A DNA stretch of 64,000 bases, taken from NCBI GenBank assembly GCA_903813345.2, contig CAIIXF020000009.1, positions 37,751,759 to 37,815,758 of the forward strand, read 5' to 3'. How positions within the stretch are numbered: position 1 is the stretch's first letter; the number at the start of each line of letters is the position of its first letter. A model generated the notes under the pieces. The model ran no database searches. It was not told the origin of the DNA and saw nothing but the letters and a program-made list of their open reading frames with translations. Below, in pieces: positions 1 through 19,170 of the stretch. The stretch is from Owenia fusiformis (Eukaryota > Annelida > Polychaeta > Sabellida > Oweniidae). The translations under genes and the position numbers were made by a program.

Positions 1-326
1 TAACTATAACATGTGCCGTCTTACCCTGGCACAAACGGTCTTTTCTTGAAAAAGTCTAGTTAGCAGCATAAGTTCAAATTGAATTTTACTATACCCACTT
101 GTCAGATTATTTCTAAATGTTTCATTTTATTTTCTTAAAAGTGTGTTCTTTTCATATTATTTATTGAGGTCAAAGTCGGGTCATACATATGTATCATACA
201 TCTACAGGTCTGTTCCCCAATGTTGGAGTGGAATTATGAACGTCCTACAATTATGACTACTAACCATGGACCTAATCAAGTACTAGATCTACACATAATA
301 TATAATAATTTCATGTTTTTCTACAG

Positions 327-1100
327 GTGATAAATCTCCTGGTAGAGAGTGGTTGTGATGTGAACATACGCAACTCAGAACAACGTACTGCTCTCCACTA
401 TGCTGCCACCAGGGGGCTAGATGTCAGCCTCATGTTGGAACATGGTGCTCTGCATAGCATCAATGATTTCGAAGGCAACAAACCACTTCATCTATCAGCC
501 AGTGAAGGAACTATGAATGTACTTGAAGCGTTACTGGAACATGGTGCAAGTACAAATGTCAAGAATATCGATGGGCGCACACCAGTACACTACGCAGCCA
601 TGAAGGGACACCTGCATTGTTTGCAAACACTTGCGCTTCACTGGGGAGACCTAGGGAGCCTTGATAATGAGGGGGCAACCCCACTAAGCTATGCCGTCCA
701 ATACGATAGAGTAAATATCATTTCGTTTTTACTTCGAAACACAAAAAGACAAAACTGTTTAAAAACAATGAACAAACACGATCTGTTGCATCTAGCGCTT
801 ACTAAACAGTTTTATAACACAGCAAGATTGCTAATCATTGCTGGTTACACAACGCCCTCTATATTAGACCTTCTACCAGACATGACGGGTGATTGTAAAA
901 CCATGGAGGATGACCTTGACCTGTTGCTATGGTTACATCGCACAGCTTCCGTACCACATGGCCTATCAGAGATCTGCAGAGTAGTGATCAGGGATCACAT
1001 TGAAAGAGATTTGGTAACAGGAGTGGGGATGCTACCACTTCCCAAAACATTACAAATGTATCTGAGCATCCCAGAACTTGAACAGTACACCCCCCATTAA
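327..1100 (+). CDS. Ankyrin-repeat/SOCS-box (ASB-like) protein, last exon
   Basis: Terminal coding exon of a gene that begins upstream of the window. A splice acceptor (ttctacag) ends at 326 and the frame is open from there to the TAA at 1098-1100, giving 257 residues. Roughly the first 180 residues are ankyrin repeats with the usual TALHYAA, KPLHLSA and TPVHYAA helices. The C-terminal ~45 residues look like a SOCS box: L-x-x-I-C-R-x-x-I-R, then MLPLPKTLQMYL. SOCS boxes recruit Elongin B/C and Cullin5, so the product is probably a substrate receptor of a Cullin-RING ubiquitin ligase; the ankyrin repeats would bind the substrate. I cannot say which ASB member it is. A poly(A) signal AATAAA follows at 1135-1140. 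The real N terminus is outside the window; residue 1 of this exon is a GTG valine, not a start. Confidence 0.85.
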   Translation: MINLLVESGCDVNIRNSEQRTALHYAATRGLDVSLMLEHGALHSINDFEGNKPLHLSASEGTMNVLEALLEHGASTNVKNIDGRTPVHYAAMKGHLHCLQTLALHWGDLGSLDNEGATPLSYAVQYDRVNIISFLLRNTKRQNCLKTMNKHDLLHLALTKQFYNTARLLIIAGYTTPSILDLLPDMTGDCKTMEDDLDLLLWLHRTASVPHGLSEICRVVIRDHIERDLVTGVGMLPLPKTLQMYLSIPELEQYTPH

Positions 1101-1134
1101 CTATGGTTATACTCAAACATGGACTACACCACCC

Positions 1135-1140
1135 AATAAA
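1135..1140 (+). terminator. Poly(A) signal of the ASB-like gene
   Basis: AATAAA lies 35 bases after the stop codon of the ankyrin/SOCS-box exon and is the first canonical signal downstream. Confidence 0.55.
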
Positions 1141-1464
1141 ACATAACAAAAATCTGACCCTCATAAAACCTTGCCAAACTATGTTGTTGGTGCAATAGAA
1201 TATTGGAAAACACACTTGAGTATAACCCATCTCTCTAGCTATAGTTATTCTGAAAGTACAATAAAAGCTTATTTCTGGTGTTTCAACTTCTTGAATTTAA
1301 GAATTGGCTATTTGACAAATATTTTTCAGTTATCTAACAAGGCCAAAAACTCCCCATAAATGGGATTGGTGTTTCCATAGCAGGTGGGGTTGATTGGCAT
1401 CATGAACAAATGATAAAGAGTGTAAAGTAATGCTAATGATCTTTTTTAGTAAATAAGTCATGTC

Positions 1465-2330
1465 AGAAGAGAGATTTCGCACATAAGTGAAAGTACAACT
1501 TATACGTATACGTATAGTTTAAAGGGTCATGTCGAACTATTATATTTACTAGAATCAATTTTAAATTGTACTTAATGGAACATAACTTTTCCCGTTATAG
1601 AAAAGCTCCATCAACTAGAGACTGTGAATGCACTGTCATCTGCACGTGTAGATTATGCACATTATAATTAAATGCTTGCTTCCGTGTCCTTTTAGTTGTA
1701 GTGTATTATAAACACGATCCTTTAAAGTGAGTCATGATTCTTTAAAGTGAGTCATTACATAAACAAGTTGATTATTTCAACGTTTTCATGATCTGTAAAT
1801 TCAATGAACTTACAAAACGGTTATATTTACGTAGATGATAACGTATACAGTTGGATCTCCGTATAAAGATTTGCCTACATGTGTGTGGAACAATTGACCG
1901 CAAGCATTTTTTAAAATTAATTGGCTGAGTGGGAACAGTATCCAATCAAATACTTTAACCATCAATTTGAAACACCAATCAAACCAGTAGGTTCTAACAA
2001 TTCCTGGAAATGACCCATTCAGTAGCTCAACAAATGACATACAGGGTGTTTCATAATGAGCATCTCCAAAAAGTCAATTTGAGAAGAGATGGGTCTATAA
2101 CATATGTATTATTTATGAGCCTATTTTATTCTAGACAAACACATTTGGATCAACTAAACATGATACAATTCAAGAAAGTACAAATGGCATCCCTTTGGCC
2201 TGTATTTATTACAGTCCGAGAAGATCTTTCCTGACGAAAAGCTCACATTATGAAACACCTTGTACGTTTACCTATAAGTATAAGTATACGTTATAAGTTG
2301 TGCTTTCACTAGGTGCGAAATCTCTCTAAT
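1465..2330. mobile_element. Inverted-repeat element with a younger MITE nested inside
   Basis: The segment starting near 1468 (AGAGAGATTTCGCAC, then AAGTGAAAGTACAACTTATA) is repeated in reverse complement at about 2265-2325, giving ~50-bp terminal inverted repeats. No open reading frame is credible inside. A separate TA-flanked element (2042-2262) sits just inside the right arm. A related sequence with AAGTGAAAGTATAACTTAT occurs near 13830, so the family is dispersed. The exact outer ends and target duplication were not resolved. Confidence 0.5.
2042..2262. mobile_element. MITE with CAGGGTGTTTCATAATG termini, TA target
   Basis: The left end reads CAGGGTGTTTCATAATGAGC and the right end is its near-perfect reverse complement ending in CACCTTG. 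Both ends are flanked by TA, consistent with a TA target-site duplication as in Tc1/mariner-like elements. The element is ~221 bp and non-coding. It is one of several elements in this window that start TA-CAGGGT. Confidence 0.65.
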
Positions 2331-3361
2331 GACAATGTGTGCCTACTTTCAAAAAATATCTGAAAAAATATTTGAGATGTCTGATTATTTTTATGAAACA
2401 TCGTCAAAAGTGAAGCATAATTTAGAAAATAGGTGTCACAAAAATGTAGTGAGCAAAAATGTAACACTGTGACAATTTTCTGAAAGTGTCCTTTGTTGTC
2501 TCTTTGAAATCTCATCAGTTTGAAGTCTAAATTGTTAATGCTAACACGGCATATGAAATTCTTTTTACTTTATTTTTCTTCATTCTTTAATTTGATTTTG
2601 CACAATTGTATCTATTGTTACATATTTTGCCATGTCCATGACATAAAAATATAAGTTAGACATGGCCTTGTTAACATATTTCTTCGGTCGTTTTTGTCCC
2701 CAACACTCTCAAGTTATCAGAATCTCTAAATGTAAAGAGCTTCACATCTGTAGCTTATACTAACATATTGAAAAATCAATCACCTGAATATGTTACAACA
2801 TCTTTGAGAAAAACATGTTTTACAAATAAAAATGAAACTAGTCATATAAAATAAATAAATGTGTTATGTAACTTTTTGAATGAAATACTAGAATGACATA
2901 TTATAACATGTGTTGTTTTCTCAAAAAAATATTGCATCTTTTCAGTTAGAATCTGAACAATGTATTTTTATTCAGGTCTCACTGTGCATTCAATTGGAAT
3001 TATGATTATCTGTTCTATCTGGTTTGGACACCAGTCTAGAATTTACCCTTAAATGAGATCAGGTCAATATCTTCATGTTGTCTCTAGAATTTTTCCGACT
3101 AAGCCTCGAAAAATGTAACTGAACATTTATTAATTTTTTTCAAAATGAACATTATCCAAAAGTTGCCGTATTTGTTAAAACAAAGTTTAATCTATGATAA
3201 CAATACTCAAAACAGTAGGTCAACATCAAACTATTGACCTCATCCTTCGAACTGTCCAGTTTTGTGCATTTCAACATAGATTCTAGAATAAATTGCCATT
3301 TTATCATTCCATGCAATTGCATACTTTTCCGCAAGACATTTTACTCATAAGTGGGAAATCC

Positions 3362-9970
<6,609 letters not shown>

Positions 9971-10901
9971 ATCACATAACGACAACTTGATTTGGATAGC
10001 AACAGCGTATGTTGATCTGCTTTCACATTTTCTAGAGAGGTTTGCCGACTTTTTAAAAATTTAGTTAGGCCTTCGCTAGCTTTTTTACTATAAATTGTTT
10101 CGCTTTTTCTAAAATGTAAATTTTACCTTTGACTATAATATTTATAATTCAAGTATATTCACTAAAACAAAAGACCGTATATTGTCACATTAATAGATAT
10201 ATCGTCTCATTGTTAATTATGATATTTTATATGGAAAAAAGTACGAAAATTTAGCGGGAAAACGTGTTGAACTTTGACCTTTTCAGTACATATCCAGGTT
10301 CACGGTAGGTGCTTTGTAAGCATTTTCATAGGTTTATAAAACACGAGCAATCCTTCCAATCGGAATTATATTTCTACTTTTAAATATGTCAAGATTATGT
10401 AAAAGTAAACAGGGGTCATTTTGGTACAAGTTTTAATGTTGATTTTTCTGTATAGGTATGAGAAAGTTGTCTTCGAAGTTTGACCTATTTAGATCGAAAT
10501 GCTGATTCATGAGAAAAATGCCTGAATGGACGTTTTTGATTGGTTCATGTTTACCTCCTACTTCCTGATATTGCAAAACCATTGTTACAGTTTTCCACGA
10601 GGTGCATTTCACTTATATTACTAATATGCCTACACATATTCTGAAATTAACCACATCAGCAGTTTGAAACGATCTGTTGCTTACATTGTAAAATCATAAC
10701 AAAACTTAGGGATTCCTGGTGAAAATCAACTTCAAAGAACCTTTTTATTTGTAGGCTAGGTCAACATAACCTGAAAGAAGATAACTTGGAACTCCATCTT
10801 TGTATTCAAGTGGATGAAAGAAAAATTTATCAGAATTTTATGTGAATAATCGATAGATCTACAGAGAACCCTACTAAGATAAACACTTACGGACAGCTCC
10901 C
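9971..10901. promoter_or_regulatory. Divergent intergenic region between ANKRD54 and small Maf
   Basis: The start codons of ANKRD54 (minus, 9970) and the small Maf gene (plus, 10902) are 931 bp apart with no gene between them, so the interval must hold both promoters or a shared one. I saw no clear TATA box, GC box or Maf recognition element. Confidence refers to location only. Confidence 0.45.
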
Positions 10902-11981
10902 ATGGCAACACCAAAGAAACAAATGGCATCACAGAAGAAGTTGACAATAACTTTCTCCCTGCCTCCTACTGCTACTGTGAAGAAGGAACCTTCCCTTCCT
11001 GATCCAACTGAAATAGTTATGCAGGAGGTATGATCTTGTTATAGCCTTCATTTTTCAATAGCGTATTATTTCTAGCGCACTAGCTGTACACCTATTTCTT
11101 ACCTCAATCAATGCCAACAATCGGCAATCTCAAATTGGTAAATTCAGTCAAAAAGTAAAGTGAACACCTCCGCAGTTTGAATGCTAAAACATTTGCTACT
11201 GAGGAAAATTTAGAAAAATGAATGGTCAAATAGATTAAGGTAAGAAATAGGGATGCTGGAAATTTAAATTTTTACATTCCATCTGATATCTAAACCATTT
11301 GACATTTGCTTGATATTTCTAATATTTTTGAATGTATAAATGATTTTGCATCTTCTTTGACATGTCAAGAATTGAATTATAGGTTTCTATGTGATATAGA
11401 ATAACATTTAATCACTAATTTAGAGAAATAAACCAGACTCAGGTTTCATCTTTTTATATAATAACCTACCTCAACAGAAAAATAGTTATTTGAAAGGGCA
11501 GCAAATAGTTTGATATTTTTGTAAATATGAAGCAATACTTTAAGTCAATTCACAAAAATAATCAGATTTTTTTTATTTCTTGCAGGACCAGATGTCAGAT
11601 TCAGAAATAGTTTATAACGTGGATGAGATATCAGACGAAGACCTCATTAGCCTTTCTGTGAGAGAACTCAATAGGGTGCTCAAGAACCTCAACAGAGAGG
11701 ATGTGGCACGTCTCAAACAACGTCGACGTACACTTAAAAACCGTGGATATGCGGCAAATTGTCGTGAAAAAAGAATGTCACAGCGTGAGGAACTTGAACT
11801 TGAAAAGTCTGCACTTTTAGAGGAAATCGAGCGGTTACAAACTGAGAATCAAATTGTGAAAATGGAACTCCAAGCTTTAAAGTCAAAATATCTTTCCCTC
11901 GAACAATACTCAGACTCAAATGGAGTCCGAAAACTTATTTGCATTAAAAAAGAGCCATACGATGATAGCTCGAAGGAATGA
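10902..11981 (+). CDS. Small Maf bZIP transcription factor (MafF/G/K type)
   Basis: Two coding exons, 10902-11027 and 11586-11981, joined in phase 0 across a GAG|GTATGA donor and a tgcag acceptor, give 173 aa. The extended homology region ([13 protein letters not shown], ~59-71) is followed by the Maf basic region with [20 protein letters not shown] (~86-105) and a leucine zipper to ~150. There is no long acidic or His/Gly-rich N-terminal activation domain, so it belongs to the small Mafs, which dimerise with CNC factors such as Nrf or Bach at Maf recognition elements. Two SUMO consensus motifs are visible: VKKEP in exon 1 and IKKEP near the C terminus. Which vertebrate paralogue it matches cannot be decided, as invertebrates usually have one. 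The start is the first ATG, with a second at codon 8. Confidence 0.92.
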
Positions 11982-12826
11982 CTCATGAAATGAAATTTCA
12001 CTGCAGTTTAAATATGTCAAATAATTTTTGTGGCAAATTACAGGAGGACTCATCCCAGAAATCCCAGTGTGACCTTTCAACCTTAACAACGTAGAACGAT
12101 CCACCAGGACAATTTATCACAACAAAATGATAACTGTACTCCCAGTTCATTTTGCAAATTTTAATTTCGTAAACTTTGAGAAATCACAATTTTGCGGCTG
12201 TTACATTTCACGGATTTCACAAGTTTGATTTTAATTTTTCTCTGAATCTTCAAGCTCACTTTTTGGATTTGACTTACATTTGCTAGATTTTGGTCAAATT
12301 TGGTTTTCAAATTTTCCAAATCCTTTTAATTGGCATATTTACCACAATCGCGGATTGTGCGAAATTAAATTGCGCGTAAAAATACTGGGAGTACAGTATA
12401 TATGCCTGTACCTCTTATGTGCTATACAGTTAGGCCATAGGAAAATGTTTTGCTGTTTTAGGAAATGTGTGCTTTTTTCTCAGGTATTTTTGTGTGTTGA
12501 GATAGGTAGTGTTACAAATTGGGGTCTGGCACACAATTGGAGTAAATCTTCATGGTGTGAAAAGGCATTTTAAAGATTAAGAAATTATTTTTGATACTTA
12601 AATATATATGATGCTAACTATGTAAGGTGTCATAAAAAAGAATATAAGTTAAAATGCAGAACTCTATTCCATGTAAAGAACTAAGAAATGTTATTACGGT
12701 AAAATGCCCTTTCCACTTTGGTAAATTGAATTATAATTGAATTGTTAAATAGTGAATGTACTTGTATGTATTATGTAATGACTTGAGATTGAGTAAAGTA
12801 ATATTGGAATTAATTCATTGATAACA

Positions 12827-12832
12827 AATAAA
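12827..12832 (+). terminator. Candidate poly(A) signal of the small Maf gene
   Basis: AATAAA lies about 850 bp after the stop codon, in AT-rich sequence that holds no other gene and is plausible as 3' UTR. Nearer non-canonical signals are possible. Confidence 0.35.
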
Positions 12833-12859
12833 AATGATATTTGATTTCTTTTTTTAATT

Positions 12860-15800
12860 CTATTTTATTTTCACCATTGTTACAGGTTTGATTTAATCTT
12901 TCCTCAATCTCAGTCTTGTAGTCCAAATGCACTGATCTTTCATTTCTATTGTAGATGCTGGTAGGGTGCTGGAGAACAGAAACTGGCAAATTCTTTATCA
13001 TTATCTCCTTTATTTAGGCAATGTAAAATGATTTAAAACGTTTGATGTTTATTTCAATTATTGAATGATATATATTTTGTAAAGAGTAGCGACATATTTC
13101 CCATTCATTGTATCTCATGAAGGCATATGACAAATAATTATGTCATTACATGTATGATGATACATGTTGATATTGTGGCATTAATTAATTAAATGTAACA
13201 TGAAATTACTAAGTTTAACATAGCCTATTAAAATGAGGATTGAATGATATAAAGGATCAGGTCAACTATCAATGTTTTTCTTGTGAAACCAAATGAATTG
13301 AGGCTCACGTTGATCGGTAAATCTTAAATCTTACTGAAGGTAATTTAAAGGGACAAAGTGCGTAAATGAAGTCTCACTTTTGATCTTCATAGTATTTCAA
13401 ATGGATTAATAAGTACCCGATCTTTCATTTGACACCAAAAAAAGCTCAAACAGACCACATCAGAGTTGACACTTGATCATGACAAAATATTTTTGATCTA
13501 TCAATTTATATATGTCAAGTTTTTAGCAATGCCATCTGTTTGCATTAATTATCAATTCAATTTTGACAGGATTTTCAAGCATATGCCATCTTTTAATCCA
13601 AGAGTTATTTAAAACATACACTATTTGTGAAAAGTGGTAATTCACTTTTTTCAATCTCTGAACTTCAAATGCTGTTTTCTATGCAATTAATTTTTTTTTC
13701 ACTTCAGTATTATCCCAAATTAAAGTTTTTTTATCATATTTGATTGACTGTGTGAGTGACATGTCTCAAACAATATTTTATTCTTTTTCATTCAAAAATA
13801 GGCCCATTGCCTGTTTAAGCAGATTTTGCTCATAAGTGAAAGTATAACTTATTTTTATCCATATATCTGTACATTATAAGTATACGAGTATGTGAATTGA
13901 AATTTTGCTATTTGCAAAAAGATGTATTTATACTAAGAGAAATGTTTATTTAATCGATCGATTCAAGTATTCATTTCATTGAAAGTGAATCATTTTCTTC
14001 TCTAAATTTCTTGATTATAAACGAGATATACAATATTTTATAAGCAAATTGTGACTTTGTCCCCCTTAACAAAATTAGTTTTGTGAAAAATGACATTGAT
14101 ATTAGACATGGTCCTCAACTGTCCAAAACTTTTGTTTTAAAATAAGAAATATGTTCAACATAAACAATGTGTTTGTCACAGATCGTGTAACTTGATAAAA
14201 CTAAAATTCAAATTTTCCATTTGTATAGTTCCGTTCTTATTTTGTATTTGAACTCCTTTGTTATGCTCTTCTCTGTTATAACATGTTTTTATTAACTTGC
14301 TAACATAGAGTATAGTACTAATATATTACAATATACAAATACAAAATGTTCTCTCCAGGATTTGTATTTTTCAACAGGGTTCATAATTCAATCTAGTTTT
14401 GAACATTTCTTGTGAAAAATTTAAGTTGTTAACTGAAACAGGATAATTTCATCTTGGTCATGTGGGTGGATGGTTGCTTCAACACTGGGGAGATCACAGC
14501 ATATATGGGTTGGTACTTTTTATAAGAGATCATGCCCATTTTTCAATGGATTAAATGTTTTGACTTACCTCCTTCCATTCGAGAACATGAAAATGCATGT
14601 TGAGTTTTTGATCCCTTGACTTTTATTGTCTTGTTGGAGTCATGGTTCACCCTTTACCCAAACTTTTAGTTTCTCATGCTTTAAATCTCAGCTTCTAGGG
14701 CTGCTAGTAGAAGATGCTTGCTGCTGAGACCAGGGCTCAGACTGAGACTATTTCAGGAGAATTATGTGTTGACCTTCAACCAGCAACATCATCAATCTTG
14801 CCAATATTCCAATTTCTTTGTTGTACCAAAAGGTTGAAGGGTTTATCGAGAAGGTCTATTCCTCATCCACTTCAAATTTCTGCTTTTCCAAAGATGGTGT
14901 TAATGATCAAATGATCAAACAGCCTTTTATATCCATACTGAATACTGATACGACATAAGGAACCTCTTCATTCATTTACATGTCCTAATATGTACTCTAA
15001 TTGGGTTAGTGAACAAAGATGAGTCTAAAAATATGTTTGGGGCCTATATTTTTATTTCCTCTTGGGCATATAAATGGGCTTTGGATCTCATTTTTAAAAC
15101 AGGCATCATTTTTGAGAAAAAGCTGTTTTGGAAAAATAGGCTTAATTTAATGATCTAGTTGATTCTTGAAGTAGGCCCAAGTCGGTCTTTTATTTCCTCA
15201 CAAACAGAGGGGGAAACATATTCAAAACTAATGCTTTTGAGCTCAATTGATATTTTTCAAACCTGTCCCCGATTTGTTTTCTTTGCATAATACTGACTGA
15301 CTGAGTATCATTAAGAAAATGATGATTGTTTTTTATTTGTAGTTTAGTTAAGAATATCTAGGAATTAACTTAACAGATGCGTAATCCTAAAGTGTAGGTT
15401 GGAATGTGGGTAAATGGCTTTACAGCAAATGCTTTATGAACTAACAGGACTTTATTGTAACTATCAATATATGTATAGAGAGATTGTATTTTATAATGAT
15501 TTTAGCACATTCTATTGCATGTGTCTAGTGTACAAGCAGACTCAATATTGATTAATGACATGTAAAAATTCTCCAGAAATGATGTACATAAAAGGTTCCT
15601 AGGAGTATACATAACTTGACCATTTACACACATATGTGTTAAGGCATTCTGATTTTTATAAAGTTTGTGCTCAAAGACCATGTAAATGCTGAATGCTTAC
15701 AAACTTAAAAAACATTCAAAATTTTGATTCTTGTTTGAATTTCTGAAGAGTAGATATTTTTAGTCTACTTGTGTCAACAATATGAAGTATCCATTGTAAT

Positions 15801-16367
15801 TTCACGTTTGTTTCATTCCATACACACCCCCAATGTCCTATTTTGAGACACCTTTTTGAACTGGAAGCCTATATATCTAAGCATATAGCTAAGCATTGAG
15901 TTCGATAAACATGTCAAAATGTTTTAATTATCAGCATTTGTTCTGTCCATTTCCTAAAATTTATTTAACAATTCCTCAGAATTATTTCTAAAGCATACCT
16001 TCTTGGAATAAAATAGTTCTTAAAATATTTTGAATTCTTTTAAAATTAACACAATTTGGTATCTCTGTTTACAGTGACATGGTTGCTTCAATATTTCGGA
16101 TCTTGGATAATAAAATATACTGAGATGTTTTGTGAATGTAGCCCAGTAAAGGATCGTGTCCAGTTATCAACAGTAGGGTAAATTTCATGTGTAAAGTATT
16201 TTGATCTTTTTGTATCAAGCAAAGGGCAATGAACAATTTTCACACTTTGTTATATGGGGGTGGGTGTCAGGGAGGTCAAACAAGATTGAAATTTACTTCA
16301 TTTTTTCTACAAGAGTTGACATATGGACACTATCCCTAAGTGGATATCCACCATTGTGTATCTAACT
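12860..16367. other. Gene-free interval
   Basis: AT-rich sequence without a convincing exon on either strand. The only repeat noted is the AAGTGAAAGTATAACTTAT segment near 13830, shared with the element at 1465-2330. Confidence 0.5.
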
Positions 16368-16578
16368 TTATCCCACCCTAAGTGCTTTATATGATTGTAT
16401 AATAGCATTGTATAACTGCAGTATAAAACCAACACTCATCGTATACAACTCTTGAGAACGATATACAACTCCTGAATAGCGTATACAACTCCTGGGCAGC
16501 GTATACAACTCCTCGACTTGATATACAACTGTTGAATTTAGATTAACCTTTTATTGATTAAAGATTAGGGTGGGATAA
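16368..16578. mobile_element. MITE with TTATCCCACCCTAA ends, carrying a 20-bp tandem repeat
   Basis: Perfect 14-bp terminal inverted repeats (TTATCCCACCCTAA at 16368-16381, TTAGGGTGGGATAA at 16565-16578) bound a ~211-bp non-coding element. Inside, 16441-16540 contains five units of exactly 20 bp, each starting GTATACAACT or ATATACAACT followed by a more variable half. Confidence 0.6.
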
Positions 16579-16585
16579 TAAGATC

Positions 16586-16720
16586 ATATAATGGTTGATT
16601 CTGTATATCGTTATACTCTCGTGAGTATATGATATATTCACTCGTTCCCTTCAGTCACTCGTGAATATATCATATACTCACTTGAGTATAAACACGATAT
16701 ACAGAATCAACCATTATATA
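16586..16720. repeat. Near-perfect ~135-bp palindrome
   Basis: The left arm ATATAATGGTTGATTCTGTA and following bases are mirrored by the right arm ending CAGAATCAACCATTATAT, with a short unpaired centre near 16645-16656. It lies directly after the TTATCCCACCC element. It could be a palindromic MITE or a cruciform-forming site. Confidence 0.6.
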
Positions 16721-17661
16721 ACCTCATAGTATCTTACAGTGCTATCTCTGTCATCTTGTTCTTTTTCCAGATTTGCATTATTGATGTACATGTGCTCTAT
16801 ATAGTTGCTATAGCAATCACAGAATAAATAATAAATATAACAAAAAACATTTGTAGTGTTGGTTTTCCTTTGATAAATCAACAAGTTAGCAATTACCTTC
16901 GCATTTAAGAAGACTTTTTTATAGTTGACACAATGATTTGATATTTCAACCAAATCAGGCCTATACAACATGGAAACTCGGGAATATGTAATTTGTTCAT
17001 ATATCGTGCGTGGGCGCCAGTTCAACGATACCTTCCACCTCTTAAGGGAAGGTAAATGGAAATGTATGATACGGAAATGGTCATGTTTGTTTTCAAGATG
17101 ATGCGGTAACTGAACATCTTAGCTTTCCATTATACAATTCAAGTACCAGTTGGTGGATTTGATATGAAATTTTATATGCTGCAAACCTAGGGACAAAGGA
17201 GCTTTGCTCTAGAAGAAATTTTCAAGATGGCAGCTGAATTTCAAAGTGGCTGCCATTTTTCGGAAAAAACAATGTTTGATAACTAAAATCCCAGTTGATG
17301 GAGTTGGTTCAAATTTTATATGCTGATATGCTATAGCTGTTTAAGAAGAAATTTTCCAGATGACCATTAATTATTAGCTCACATGGTTAGCTTTTGCAAT
17401 CACTCACTTGTCAAAATATGTTTTGTTCGTTGGGAGTTTCTACTCAATGGAGTTGCTGTGTTTCTAGTTTCAACTATAAAGTAGGTTAATTCGATGAAAA
17501 CTAAAAATATCCACCATCTTAAATGTGGAGGTTACAGCCCTCACCTCCCTTTGATACTGACCAGTGTAAAAGCATCTTATAAACAATTGACTAGCTCGCT
17601 GCTGTATACATGGATAAATAAATAGATGGCAGCACATCCTATAGTATTCACAATTAATGAG

Positions 17662-18398
17662 CAGGCCTCCTGGACCTCCAACAACGCGAACATCAGTTCT
17701 GAACTCACAAACTACGTTCCTTGTGCTCGAACTACGATTCTCATGTCACCAAAGAGACATCTTTAGTCGTGCAATACCATTTCCTCGAAACATATTTCTC
17801 CACTTGTGAATAGAGATCTTTGCTCATTAACCACACATCTGACCAAAAAAAGTCCGTAATTTTATTTTTATTATTATGCATTATAACTAAAATTCCAATG
17901 TAGTGTTCTTATTTGGAATTCTGAAGAAATACTTCTCAGTATTCATGCATGTTAATGAACATCCACTAATTGAAGATAACAGCATCTTTAAGCTCCAGGA
18001 AGCACAAAAAATTGGGACTTCTTTGGGATCCCACGGCGCATTGACATTTTCAGTGAAAGGGCTGGGTAATAAAAACAAAAACATGGCTTTTCATATGCTG
18101 CAGAGAGTTTATGACTCTCTTGAAATTCACATGCACATGTATAAGGGTCAATGTAAACTGCAACCAGACTCCTGTTGTTGCTTGCAATTGGGATCCCAAA
18201 TACCCGGATGTACTGTACAAATTGTTCTCAAGCATGGTTATCTGTTCCCAAGTGGAGAAATATGTTCGGGAGCAAGGAAATGGTGGTGCGCGACTAAAGA
18301 TTTCTCATTCGCAACGTGAGAATCGTGGCTTGAGCACTAGGAACGTAGTTCGCCAGCTCAGAACTAATGCTCTCGTTATTGGAAGTCTAGGAGGCCTG
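17662..18398. mobile_element. Non-autonomous DNA element, ~150-bp TIRs, 5-bp target duplication
   Basis: The ends read CAGGCCTCCTGGACCTCCAA and, inverted, TTGGAAGTCTAGGAGGCCTG, with arms of about 150 bp. It is flanked on both sides by ATGAG (17657-17661 and 18399-18403), a clean 5-bp target-site duplication. The interior has an open frame on the plus strand (17903-18319) that I do not recognise and that overlaps the right arm, so it is probably fortuitous. Confidence 0.65.
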
Positions 18399-18840
18399 AT
18401 GAGGGTCGATTGACGTGATTGTATGTGAATGTGGTGGTATTTACAAATTCTGAACATCAAATGTGAGAAACTCCAGTGACTGGTGAATATCAATAGATCT
18501 TGTGAATACAACTTTGTGAAAGATGTACTGATATTCATATCAAAAGGATAAAAAATGTCAACTTAATTTTATGTTCTTCAGAAATGCGTTCTTATATAAT
18601 ATATCAATGAAAAGACAGATGTAATGGTAATTACTTTATTCTCCAAATTGTCTTACAAATATTGAACAACACATTGCAAAAAATGAATATCTACATTTTA
18701 TGAAACATAATCTTTTACATTGTTGTAGATGCCTGCAACAATAGAGACTTAACACACAGAATGGGGGTCACTAGATTTCTTATACCCTTGGTCCCATTTT
18801 TTCCATCTGCTTATAGAATTCTATGTAAAAAAAACTATCA

Positions 18841-19170
18841 AGACAGAGTGAACAGGATCACACCTTTGAACAGAATAGTTTTCAGGATGGAAAATTCATT
18901 ATGGCCACCCTTACATTTACCCAGAATGCCCAAAAACTCATCAGTTCTAAACTTTCAAATGTAGAAATATCCCTTAAGTTTTCAGATGAATCCACATAAC
19001 GGTTTGGCTGGAGACCTGTAGACAAGCCTTGACAGACAAGATTTTAGGATAGAAAACCAAAATGGTCACCTTAGCATTTACCCAGAATGCCCAAATACTA
19101 TTCAGCTCTAAACTTTCATACGTAGAAACATCCCTGAAAATTTCAGATGAATTCATGAAACGATTTGTAC
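18841..19170. repeat. Direct duplication of a ~162-bp unit
   Basis: Two head-to-tail copies share GGATAGAAAA/GGATGGAAAA, ATTTACCCAGAATGCCCAAA, TCTAAACTTTCA and TTTCAGATGAAT. There is no coding sense. The rest of 18404-20037 shows nothing recognisable. Confidence 0.55.

Noticed and set aside
16441-16540. Regular 20-bp repeats resembling a CRISPR array
   Set aside because: The genome is eukaryotic, the units are contiguous without true spacers, and the array lies inside a MITE.
17903-18319. 138-codon open frame
   Set aside because: It overlaps the inverted arm of a transposable element, has no recognisable motif and shows no splice context.
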